From positions 1-64,000 of the forward strand of contig JAVBJN010000020.1 in NCBI GenBank assembly GCA_031546985.1: a DNA stretch of 64,000 nt. The letters run 5' to 3'. The notes under the pieces were generated by a model, which did not search any database, had not been told where the DNA came from, and was given only the letters and a program-made list of their open reading frames with translations. Below are positions 51,752 to 59,206 of this stretch, piece by piece. How positions within the stretch are numbered: position 1 is the stretch's first letter; every line of letters starts with the position of its first letter. This DNA comes from JAVBJN01 sp031546985 (GTDB taxonomy: Bacteria > Bacteroidota > Bacteroidia > Chitinophagales > Chitinophagaceae). The translations under genes were made by a program, and so were the position numbers.

Positions 51752-52225
51752 ATGCGTATTATTTTTATTACAGCATTCAAAATTCTCTTGGTTTTTGTAA
51801 TATCTATGCTTACCGACAATATTGTTAACAACATTACATTGTTAGCCATACCAAATCGGGCAAGCATTCCCTTTATCTTCCTCTGGGGCGTGCCTTGCCA
51901 AGAGTCATATGAAAGCCCATTAATACCTTTCTTAGTTTTTCTTTTATATAAAATAATATTCACTGCTATCCTTTATGTGAAGATTAGAAAAAGACACATT
52001 TTCCTACTGAGCATTTACCTGTGTATTTTACCAGCTTATTTTATTACATTGTTATTAAACATGACATTCGTCAGCGGATTCTTTTTTTCAAACATCCCGC
52101 TTTATCACTTGGGAATGACATTATTTCATACCCCACTTAGCATAATAGGCATAATCTCAATATTAGACATATTGCTTTTATGCTATTTTTTTTACCCCTC
52201 GAGAAAACGACTGCATTTCCGCTAG
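51752..52225 (+). CDS. hypothetical membrane protein
   Basis: A 157-residue, AT-rich product with about four hydrophobic segments (about 3-20, 50-75, 82-108, 130-147). NRASIPFIFLWGVPCQESYE is an odd polar loop between segments one and two. I do not recognise the family. The ATG follows the terminator of the preceding gene by a few bases, so it needs either terminator readthrough or a start inside the terminator region. Confidence 0.65.
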   Translation: MRIIFITAFKILLVFVISMLTDNIVNNITLLAIPNRASIPFIFLWGVPCQESYESPLIPFLVFLLYKIIFTAILYVKIRKRHIFLLSIYLCILPAYFITLLLNMTFVSGFFFSNIPLYHLGMTLFHTPLSIIGIISILDILLLCYFFYPSRKRLHFR

Positions 52226-52238
52226 TCCGAAATATTCA

Positions 52239-52246
52239 TAAATTTG
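52239..52246 (+). promoter_or_regulatory. -7 box for the OMP gene
   Basis: TAAATTTG, 41 bases before the ATG at 52287, fits TAnnTTTG; the -33 region is not clear. Confidence 0.45.
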
Positions 52247-52286
52247 GCAAGCTTTTTGAAAATTATTCACCAAAACCTATTCAGAC

Positions 52287-52805
52287 ATGACCAAAACAAA
52301 AATACTCGGACTGGCTGCAGTTGCACTGAGCGCCCTGGCGGTTCCGGCCTCTGCACAAAACTATAAGATCGGATTGGGTGGCCGCTTAACGCCGGATGGT
52401 ATTGGCGCCAACGCCAAATTCTTTATGAATCCTAAAATGGCGATTGAACTGCAGGCTAACGTAGGCGGACTGGGCTGGTACAGCAGCGACGGATCGAGCA
52501 CCACCTTTGCAGGTATTTTTGAATACCATATTCCTATGCCTAAAAGAGAATGGCAGATCTTCTTCGGTGGCGGTTTACACACCGGTGTGTGGAACCACAA
52601 CGGCGACTGGTACTACAACGACCAGCGGCACGATCAAAACGAATTTATCTTTGGTATCAACGCCATTGGCGGTGTAGAATACAAATTCAAGAAAATTCCG
52701 TTGGCGCTTTCCGGCGATTTCAGACCGGCTGTTAACTTTGTTACAGAGCCCAAGTTCTTTGCGCACAACATGATTGGTGTAGCGGCACGTTACACTTTTA
52801 AATAG
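52287..52805 (+). CDS. outer membrane beta-barrel protein
   Basis: A 172-residue protein with a signal peptide (MTKTKILGLAAVALSALAVPASAQ) and beta strands (YKIGLGGRLTPDGIGANAKFFM, WQIFFGGGLHTGVWNH, ALSGDFRPAVNFV) ending in MIGVAARYTFK. The size fits a small 8-stranded outer-membrane barrel of the OmpX/OMP_b-brl type. No substrate can be inferred. Confidence 0.83.
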   Translation: MTKTKILGLAAVALSALAVPASAQNYKIGLGGRLTPDGIGANAKFFMNPKMAIELQANVGGLGWYSSDGSSTTFAGIFEYHIPMPKREWQIFFGGGLHTGVWNHNGDWYYNDQRHDQNEFIFGINAIGGVEYKFKKIPLALSGDFRPAVNFVTEPKFFAHNMIGVAARYTFK

Positions 52806-52827
52806 ACGCCCGAACAATCACATACAC

Positions 52828-52871
52828 ACAAAACGCAAAATGCCTCCGTACGGAGGCATTTTGCGTTTTGT
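52828..52871. terminator. perfect palindromic bidirectional terminator
   Basis: A 44-base perfect palindrome (each half 22 bases, core GCCTCCGTACGGAGGC) lies between the OMP gene and the convergent amidase gene and is bordered by A/T runs. Confidence 0.92.
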
Positions 52872-52890
52872 AAACCTTTTAAGATAAAGC

Positions 52891-53496
52891 TTAGTCCTGC
52901 ACCGCTTTTACAATAAGCGACGCTATTTTTTTCTGGTAATCTTTGTTTTTGAGGTTGGCGAGGTCTTCGGCATTGCTCAGGTAGCCGGCTTCTATGGTTA
53001 CAGCTGGCACCTGCGCGTTGCGCAGCACCACCAGGTTCTTTTCGGCCATTTTTACGCTGGCTACACTGGTGAGCAAGGTTTTCAATTTTTCGGCCAACCA
53101 TTGCGATTGGTTGCCACTGGCGTTGTCTTTATAATAATATACTTCTACCCCTTTCTGATCGGCGTTACTGGCGCTGTAATTGGCATGCAGGGAGATGAGC
53201 ACTGTTTTAACCCCGGCTTCGCTGCCTTGTTTGGCCCTTTCTTCCAAAGTAAGAGAAGCATCGGCAGAAGTGCGGGTTTGTACCATTTCTATATGCTGGG
53301 CTTTAGCCTCGGCCTCCAGCGCTTTGGCCAGTTGCAGGGTAATATCGCTTTCTTTATCGCCACCGGCCGATACCGCTCCGGCATCTTTACCACCATGCGC
53401 GGCATCTATAACAATGCGGATTTTCTGCGGGCCTGCCGCATATGCCTGCAACGTGAGACCTGCCAATACAGTTAATATAAGACCTGTGGTTTTCAT
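52891..53496 (-). CDS. N-acetylmuramoyl-L-alanine amidase
   Basis: A 201-residue exported Amidase_3 enzyme (signal MKTTGLILTVLAGLTLQAYA) that removes stem peptides from peptidoglycan. Zinc and catalytic residues are visible: H34 in IDAAHGGKDAG, E49 in GDKESDIT, H104 in ISLHANYS and E169 in VTIEAGYLSN. The start at 53496 places the signal peptide at the N-terminus; the longer frame to 53538 is less likely. It is divergent from the transketolase gene. Confidence 0.94.
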   Translation of the reverse strand: MKTTGLILTVLAGLTLQAYAAGPQKIRIVIDAAHGGKDAGAVSAGGDKESDITLQLAKALEAEAKAQHIEMVQTRTSADASLTLEERAKQGSEAGVKTVLISLHANYSASNADQKGVEVYYYKDNASGNQSQWLAEKLKTLLTSVASVKMAEKNLVVLRNAQVPAVTIEAGYLSNAEDLANLKNKDYQKKIASLIVKAVQD

Positions 53497-53609
53497 ACGG
53501 TGGAATTTTATGTAAGATGAATATAATACTTTTTTCATTTAAAACAGTACGCCGCACCCGCCTCTGGTAAGCCTTACACGAATAAATTCGTCAATCCACA
53601 TTTTCGTGT

Positions 53610-53617
53610 TATTTTTG
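53610..53617 (+). promoter_or_regulatory. -7 box for the transketolase gene
   Basis: TATTTTTG, 23 bases before the ATG at 53641, with a weak -33-like TTCG at 53587-53590 (20-base spacing). Confidence 0.5.
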
Positions 53618-53640
53618 CGGCGCTTTTAACTTTTATATCC

Positions 53641-54603
53641 ATGCTGAAAGACATTCAAGTTTTAAATGAAAAAGAAACCCGCGCCGGTTTTGGCGATGGT
53701 ATCTTAGAGGCTGCACGTAAAAACCCCAACATCGTAGCACTGACCGCCGACCTGGCCGGATCATTAAAACTCAACGGGTTCATTAAAGAATTCCCTGAAA
53801 GATTTGTTCAGTGTGGTATTGCCGAAGCCAATATGATTGGTGTGGCAGCGGGTCTTACCATTGGTGGTAAAATTCCCTACACTACTACTTTCGCCAACTT
53901 TTCTACCAGCCGTGTATACGACCAGATCCGTCAGAGCGTAGCATACAGCGGTAAAAACGTTAAGATCTGTGCCTCACACGCCGGTCTTACCCTGGGAGAA
54001 GATGGTGCTACCCACCAGGTGCTGGAAGATATAGGTATGATGAAGATGCTGCCGGGTATGACGGTGATCGTTCCTTGCGATTACAACCAGACCAAAGCCG
54101 CTACTATGGCTATTGCCGATTATCAAGGCCCTGTGTACCTGCGTTTTGGCCGTCCAAAATGGCCAAACTTTACTGCAGAAGACCAGACTTTTGAAATTGG
54201 TAAAGCACAGGTGCTGAGCGAAGGTACCGATGTAACCATCTTTGCCTGCGGTCACCTGGTATGGAAAGCTATCGAAGCCGGTAGAATCCTGGAAGAAAAA
54301 GGCATTAGCGTAGAACTTATTAATATCCACACCATTAAACCATTAGACGAAGCGGCTGTAATTAAGTCGATCCGTAAAACCGGTTGCGTGGTAACTGCCG
54401 AAGAACACCAGTTTAACGGTGGCCTGGGCGATAGCATAGCCCGTGTAATTGCACAAAACCACCCATGCCCGCAAGAGTATGTGGCGGTAAACGATACATT
54501 TGGCGAAAGCGGCAAACCTACCGATCTGCTAAAAAAATACGGATTGGACAGCAGCAACATCATTACCGCTGTTGAAAAGGTACTGGCCCGTAAAAAAGGC
54601 TAA
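53641..54603 (+). CDS. transketolase family protein, C-terminal subunit
   Basis: A 320-residue protein matching the pyrimidine-binding and C-terminal parts of split transketolases: IVALTADLAGSLKLNGF, FVQCGIAEANMIGVAAGLTIGG (TPP-contacting Glu), SHAGLTLGEDGATHQVLEDIG and the C-terminal INIHTIKPLD, TAEEHQFNGGLG. Such a protein needs a separate N-terminal TPP-binding subunit, usually encoded next to it; here the upstream gene is the divergent amidase and the downstream gene is a peptidase, so the partner must be elsewhere. Confidence 0.93.
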   Translation: MLKDIQVLNEKETRAGFGDGILEAARKNPNIVALTADLAGSLKLNGFIKEFPERFVQCGIAEANMIGVAAGLTIGGKIPYTTTFANFSTSRVYDQIRQSVAYSGKNVKICASHAGLTLGEDGATHQVLEDIGMMKMLPGMTVIVPCDYNQTKAATMAIADYQGPVYLRFGRPKWPNFTAEDQTFEIGKAQVLSEGTDVTIFACGHLVWKAIEAGRILEEKGISVELINIHTIKPLDEAAVIKSIRKTGCVVTAEEHQFNGGLGDSIARVIAQNHPCPQEYVAVNDTFGESGKPTDLLKKYGLDSSNIITAVEKVLARKKG

Positions 54604-54643
54604 TCCGCACCAAGCTTTAACATTTTTTATCATACTGATACAC

Positions 54644-54673
54644 AGCCCGGTAGTTCATCTGCCGGGCTTTTTT
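54644..54673 (+). terminator. terminator of the transketolase gene
   Basis: AGCCCGGTAG and CTGCCGGGCT pair with one G:U around TTCAT, followed by a T-run. Confidence 0.87.
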
Positions 54674-54728
54674 GTGCTTTTGATTAAATTTTCGGCGTTG
54701 AAACATGGGTTTTAGCCCAATTTTTGGT

Positions 54729-54736
54729 TAATTTTG
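54729..54736 (+). promoter_or_regulatory. -7 box for the L,D-transpeptidase-type gene
   Basis: TAATTTTG, 43 bases before the ATG at 54779. Confidence 0.4.
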
Positions 54737-54778
54737 ATTATCGACCTCATTTTACCCGAATTAAATAAAACGTAAAGC

Positions 54779-55765
54779 ATGAAGCATTGGTTCAGGAAAA
54801 ATGCTAACATTTTTCTATGTGGAGTTATTATGGCTACCGTATCCGGTAAGCCTGTGCATGCTGCAAACAACAATGAGGCCGAGGTTATTGTTAACGCAAG
54901 CAAGACCACTCATTACATTCAGCAAGTGTATAAGCAAATCAGTTTTCCGGAAAACGGCAAGCTGAATTACGCAGTATTTGAAAAAGCCATGACGGGCTAC
55001 CTGAACCTCAGGGAAGCCGGCAAGCTGGATCGTTCCAACATTTTAAGCATCTGCGACTTTTCATTATCTGCCAATACCAAAAGGTTGTGGATTATTGATG
55101 TAACGCAGCGCAAAGTTTTGGTGCACAGCCTGGTATCGCACGGGCAAGGAAGCGGCGAAGAGTATGCCACGAGTTTCTCCAACACACCGGAGTCGCACCA
55201 GAGCAGCCTGGGCTTTTATGTAACCGGAGATATTTACTCTGGTGATAATGGCATGAGCATGCGCCTGTACGGTATGGATGCGGGATACAATTCCAATGCC
55301 TTTGACCGCGCCATTGTAGTACATGGTGCAGATTATGTGAGCGACGACTTTATTAAGGGAAATAAACGCCTGGGCCGTAGCTACGGTTGCCCGGCTGTGC
55401 CGCAGCCGCTTACCGGTAAAGTGATCAACACCATTCATGATGGCAGCTGTCTCTTTATCTACTACCCGCAAAAGAAATACCTGGCATCTTCGTACTGGCT
55501 CAATAAAAAACTGACCCGCCTGCCCGATGATAATATCGAAACCGGCTTGCTGGCTTCTACCAACAATGGCTTGCCCGAAGGCGTGAGCATGATGAGCGGA
55601 AACCTGGAAGCGGGTAGCAAATTGCCCAATGGCAGTACCGTACTTTCTGTAATCTCTACCGGAAAAAAATATGATCTGCCCAAGTCTAAGCCTGTGCAGA
55701 TCAATCTGGATAAATTATTGGGAATGGATCAGCGTATTTTTCTGAACTTATTGTCCCGCTTGTAA
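54779..55765 (+). CDS. murein L,D-transpeptidase catalytic domain family protein (YkuD_2)
   Basis: A 328-residue exported protein (signal ending PVHAA). The catalytic region has VSHGQGSGEEYATSFSN, FDRAIVVHGADYVS and LGRSYGCPAVPQP, with the His and Cys arranged as in YkuD_2 (PF13645) enzymes that cross-link or modify peptidoglycan stem peptides. The C-terminal 80 residues are beyond the conserved domain. Its last 37 bases overlap the end of the convergent L,D-transpeptidase gene. Confidence 0.9.
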   Translation: MKHWFRKNANIFLCGVIMATVSGKPVHAANNNEAEVIVNASKTTHYIQQVYKQISFPENGKLNYAVFEKAMTGYLNLREAGKLDRSNILSICDFSLSANTKRLWIIDVTQRKVLVHSLVSHGQGSGEEYATSFSNTPESHQSSLGFYVTGDIYSGDNGMSMRLYGMDAGYNSNAFDRAIVVHGADYVSDDFIKGNKRLGRSYGCPAVPQPLTGKVINTIHDGSCLFIYYPQKKYLASSYWLNKKLTRLPDDNIETGLLASTNNGLPEGVSMMSGNLEAGSKLPNGSTVLSVISTGKKYDLPKSKPVQINLDKLLGMDQRIFLNLLSRL

Positions 55766-57375
55766 ACATCGGGCACAAAACACATATTACCTGCACTATC
55801 GGGAAACACTGTAAAGTAAACGATATGCACACCTACTGACTGTGGCGGTTTTACTGCCACAGTTTTTCTTTTTACGATAAAGGTATCAATCTCTTCTTCG
55901 CTGTATTTACGAGGGTCGTTGAGCAACATGGCCGCAAACTCACGTGGGTGGTGCAAGCGCACACAACCTGAGCTCTGGGCACGGCTGCGGTTCTGAAAAT
56001 CGGACCGGTGCGGTGTATCGTGCATGTATATCATCCACTTATTGGGCATGTTGATTTTTACGCTGCCCAATGCATTACCCGCGCCGGGGTCCTGGCGGTA
56101 AATAAAGCGCCTGTAATTATCGGAGGTAACCGTAGACGCATCTACAGGCTTACCATCCATATTGTACACTTTCAGCCCTTTTCTGCTGAGGTAAGCTGCT
56201 CCGCTGCTGGTTACGCCAGGCAGCACATCTTTTTTAAGAATGGTAGGCGGCACCGTCCAGTTAGGGTTAAATACTACGTTGGAAATACTGGCATCCAGTT
56301 GCGGGGTCTGGCGGGAGGTTTTACCCACCACTACACGCATCGTGTAATGCATCGTTTCTGTAGAATCGTAATAATACAACCGGTACTGCGGCACATTGAC
56401 CAGCACATAAGGATACCTGAAGGCCTGGGTTAACCAGCGGCTGCGCTCCAGGTTATACCGGATCTGGCTTGCTTTATCGGCATAAGACCTGTTGAGCACT
56501 GAGAGAAAAGCAGAGTCAACTTTACCCGTTGTGCCCAGGCCGTTGTAATACTGGTATTGTTTTACAAAGCTGTAGCCCAGGCTATCTTCACCCTCCTGCT
56601 CGTTGGTATTGGCACCCAGCTCCTGCGCCACTTTCTGGCGTATGAGCGCAATATTTCCGGAAGTGGCCTTGCCCAATGTATCGTGTTCTTTAAGCTGTGT
56701 ATATTTCTGCAGCATGCTGCGCAGGTCATTGTACCAGGGCATTTGCGGACGCAATTGGTTTACTACGGCGCCTATCTCACCTTCTTTTACCACCTGCTCC
56801 AGCGCGGTAACGGCAGAGAAGGTAGTATCGGTACGGTTAAACCACAGCGAATCGACCACATTAGGTTCATACAGACCATACACCATATCGCGGCTCATGT
56901 TCAAAAAAGCCTCGGTAAGCTGCATATCGAGTAAGCCTGCCTGCTCGGCAGGTATCTCATCGTGCCGCTGCGCCGATTTACGAAATGCGTCTACTTTTTC
57001 TTTGAGCGCGGTATAATGATACTTTTCTGGGTCAAGCCCATCCCATTTCGTGTCTTCAATAGTGGCGATAAGGCTGTCTGCCATGCTTTTAACGCCATCG
57101 CTTTCTACCCACAGCGCTTTATACTCGCCAGAGGCGTAGGCTTTGCGAAGCTCGCCCAGCTGAAAAACAGTGTCTTTATCCAGTACCAATGGATGAAGGG
57201 AGTCGCTTTTGGTAAGCACCTGCTGCAAATGTGCGGCCACATCTTCTGTGCTAACAGGACTTACAGATAATATTTCTCTTAACCTGTTGCCGGCAGGCTG
57301 GTCTTTACTTCCGCACGAATACAATCCGGCTAGTAAAACAATAAGGCTGATTGGTTTGATTGGTATGCTATGCAT
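55729..57375 (-). CDS. L,D-transpeptidase family lipoprotein (YcbB-like)
   Basis: A 548-residue lipoprotein (lipobox LAGLYSC, Cys21). A helical N-terminal region with a peptidoglycan-binding-like part precedes the catalytic domain: YVLVNVPQYRLYYYDS, VVVGKTSRQTPQLDASISNVVFNPNWTVPPTI, IYMHDTPHRSDF and RAQSSGCVRLHHP with the catalytic Cys. This is the layout of large YcbB-type L,D-transpeptidases. The 3' end overlaps that of the convergent YkuD_2 gene by 37 bases. Confidence 0.93.
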   Translation of the reverse strand: MHSIPIKPISLIVLLAGLYSCGSKDQPAGNRLREILSVSPVSTEDVAAHLQQVLTKSDSLHPLVLDKDTVFQLGELRKAYASGEYKALWVESDGVKSMADSLIATIEDTKWDGLDPEKYHYTALKEKVDAFRKSAQRHDEIPAEQAGLLDMQLTEAFLNMSRDMVYGLYEPNVVDSLWFNRTDTTFSAVTALEQVVKEGEIGAVVNQLRPQMPWYNDLRSMLQKYTQLKEHDTLGKATSGNIALIRQKVAQELGANTNEQEGEDSLGYSFVKQYQYYNGLGTTGKVDSAFLSVLNRSYADKASQIRYNLERSRWLTQAFRYPYVLVNVPQYRLYYYDSTETMHYTMRVVVGKTSRQTPQLDASISNVVFNPNWTVPPTILKKDVLPGVTSSGAAYLSRKGLKVYNMDGKPVDASTVTSDNYRRFIYRQDPGAGNALGSVKINMPNKWMIYMHDTPHRSDFQNRSRAQSSGCVRLHHPREFAAMLLNDPRKYSEEEIDTFIVKRKTVAVKPPQSVGVHIVYFTVFPDSAGNMCFVPDVYKRDNKFRKIR

Positions 57376-57508
57376 AATTATAAGGCAAAGATAATCCAGG
57401 CTTTCGGGTTAAATCACCCCTGCGAGACAAAAAAAAGTCCCTAAAACATTAAACCTGCTATCCTGTTTAAAGTCTAAATAATGTTATTATTGACCGTAAG
57501 ATTGGCCC

Positions 57509-58057
57509 ATGTTTGTACCAACTGATCAGCACATACTGGATAGTTTTCAACAAAGTTCTACCCGGGAGCTCGCTTTTACGCAGCTGGTACACAAATACCA
57601 GGAGCGTATCTACTGGCATGTGCGCCGCATGGTGGTCAATCATGACGATGCCAATGATATATTACAGAATGTGTTTATCAAGGTGTGGAAACACCTCGAT
57701 GGCTTTAGGGCCGATGCCAATTTGTATACCTGGCTGTACCGGATAGCCACCAACGAAACCCTTACCTTTCTGGAACAGGAAAAAAAGCGCAGGGCGGTCT
57801 CGTTCAACGATGTTGAAACAGGATTAAGTAACAGGTTAATCGCAGATAAGAATTTTGACCCGTCCAGGATAGAATGGAAGCTGCAGCTGGCCATTCAAAC
57901 CCTGCCCGAAAAACAAAGGCTGGTCTTTAACCTCCGGTATTATGATGAGATGCCTTATGAAGAGATGTCCAAAGTATTGGAAACTTCAGAAGGCGCTTTA
58001 AAAGCTTCTTATCATCATGCGGTTAAAAAAGTAGAGCTTTACCTTCAATCGCATTAA
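57509..58057 (+). CDS. ECF RNA polymerase sigma factor
   Basis: A 182-residue sigma factor with region 2 (LVHKYQERIYWHVRRMVVNHDDANDILQNVFIKVWKHLDGF, then TWLYRIATNETLTFL) and region 4 (TLPEKQRLVFNLRYYDEMPYEEMSKVLETSEGALKASYHHAVKKVE). It heads a gene trio with a candidate anti-sigma factor and a periplasmic protein, which suggests an envelope-responsive regulon. The gap to the next gene is 30 bases. Confidence 0.94.
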   Translation: MFVPTDQHILDSFQQSSTRELAFTQLVHKYQERIYWHVRRMVVNHDDANDILQNVFIKVWKHLDGFRADANLYTWLYRIATNETLTFLEQEKKRRAVSFNDVETGLSNRLIADKNFDPSRIEWKLQLAIQTLPEKQRLVFNLRYYDEMPYEEMSKVLETSEGALKASYHHAVKKVELYLQSH

Positions 58058-58087
58058 ACCTTTGTTCCAAAAAACGGTCCAAAACTT

Positions 58088-58612
58088 ATGCCACAGCATA
58101 AAGAAAATATAAAAGAACTGGAACAGCTGGGTGCGGCACACCTGCTCAAGGGCATTCAGAACCCGCTCTCACAACCACCTGCAGGCTATTTTAACGGATT
58201 GGCCCGCCAGGTAGCAGCGCAATTGGAAGAAGCAGAAAAACAATCGTTGGGCGTATTGGACACCCTGCCCCGCACAACCGTTTATCCGGTGCCGGAGGGT
58301 TATTTTGAGCAGCAACCGGCCTTGCTACTGGAGACTATCCGCAATATGGAAACAAGGGAACAGAAAACGCCGGTGCGCAGGCTGCGGGTACAACGCTGGC
58401 TGGCGGCCGCAGGTATGGCTTTGCTCATTAGCGCGGGAGGTTATTTCTTTTTGCATACGCCTGTGCGCATGCCCGACCCGCTGCAACAACTCAATACCAT
58501 CTCCGATCAGGATCTGGCCGCGTATATTGAAATAGATATGGACCAGGTAGATGCCGAAACATTGCTGCAAAGCAGGCCTGCCCGCACCAATAACACTAAC
58601 AATATTCCTTAA
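58088..58612 (+). CDS. candidate anti-sigma factor, membrane protein
   Basis: A 174-residue protein with one membrane segment (about 107-125, WLAAAGMALLISAGGYFF). The cytoplasmic side has two copies of a PxGYFxxL-type motif (PPAGYFNGLARQVAAQL and VPEGYFEQQPALLLETI), often seen in Bacteroidota anti-sigma-like proteins, while the C-terminal part (ISDQDLAAYIEIDMDQVDAETLL) is periplasmic. No zinc motif is seen. It follows the ECF sigma gene by 30 bases. Confidence 0.8.
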   Translation: MPQHKENIKELEQLGAAHLLKGIQNPLSQPPAGYFNGLARQVAAQLEEAEKQSLGVLDTLPRTTVYPVPEGYFEQQPALLLETIRNMETREQKTPVRRLRVQRWLAAAGMALLISAGGYFFLHTPVRMPDPLQQLNTISDQDLAAYIEIDMDQVDAETLLQSRPARTNNTNNIP

Positions 58613-58641
58613 CGAGCGCTTTGGCTCCTACCACCTTTATC

Positions 58642-59085
58642 ATGAAACGACTTATTGCCATATTGTTTATATGCCTCATGGGTGCTACTGCTGCCCATGC
58701 GCAGGATTTTTTTCAGAAGATAGAAGGTATGAAGCTGGATTATGTTGCGCAAAAAGTAACCTTCACCCCCAAAGAATCAGAAAAATTCTGGCCGGTATAC
58801 AAGCAGTACCAGGCAGAGCTTACGCAAATAAAAATGCAGAAGTTTAAATACAACAAACAACTGCGCAACCAAAATTCGGGGCTCAGCGATGAGGAACTGA
58901 ACGAAAACCTGGATAAAATGCTGCAGTTTGAACAGCGGGAACTGGAGGTAAAACAGAAATACAAATCAGAATTGCTGAAGAGTATCTCCATCCAGAAACT
59001 GACAGAGGTATACAATGCAGAGCGCGACTTTAAACAGCAGGTGCTGCGCAACTACCAGGATCGTAAGGAACTGAAAAAAGGATAA
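58642..59085 (+). CDS. exported coiled-coil protein (Spy/LTXXQ-like)
   Basis: A 147-residue exported protein (signal MKRLIAILFICLMGATAAHAQ) rich in charged helices: ESEKFWPVYKQYQAELTQIKMQKFKYNKQLR, DEELNENLDKMLQFEQRELEVKQKYKSELLK. It resembles periplasmic chaperone/sensor proteins of the Spy/CpxP type, which often accompany sigma/anti-sigma pairs. The ATG at 58642 is preferred over the in-frame TTG at 58621. It is the third gene of the trio. Confidence 0.8.
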   Translation: MKRLIAILFICLMGATAAHAQDFFQKIEGMKLDYVAQKVTFTPKESEKFWPVYKQYQAELTQIKMQKFKYNKQLRNQNSGLSDEELNENLDKMLQFEQRELEVKQKYKSELLKSISIQKLTEVYNAERDFKQQVLRNYQDRKELKKG

Positions 59086-59192
59086 AGAAAATCATCTGCC
59101 CGGGTTATCGAAATCAGCGTTTGGCATCTCATCCCTATCTGTTATCCTGCCATCGCAGCATAACCCGGCTCCAACATCCATTTCAGCTTTCT

Positions 59193-59205
59193 GTTACTTT
59201 TTTTG
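59193..59205. repeat. partial copy of the GTTACTTTTTTTG word
   Basis: This matches the left arm of the hairpin at 4346, but the second arm is missing. It lies directly before the stop codon of the GT39 gene. Confidence 0.35.
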
Positions 59206-59206
59206 T

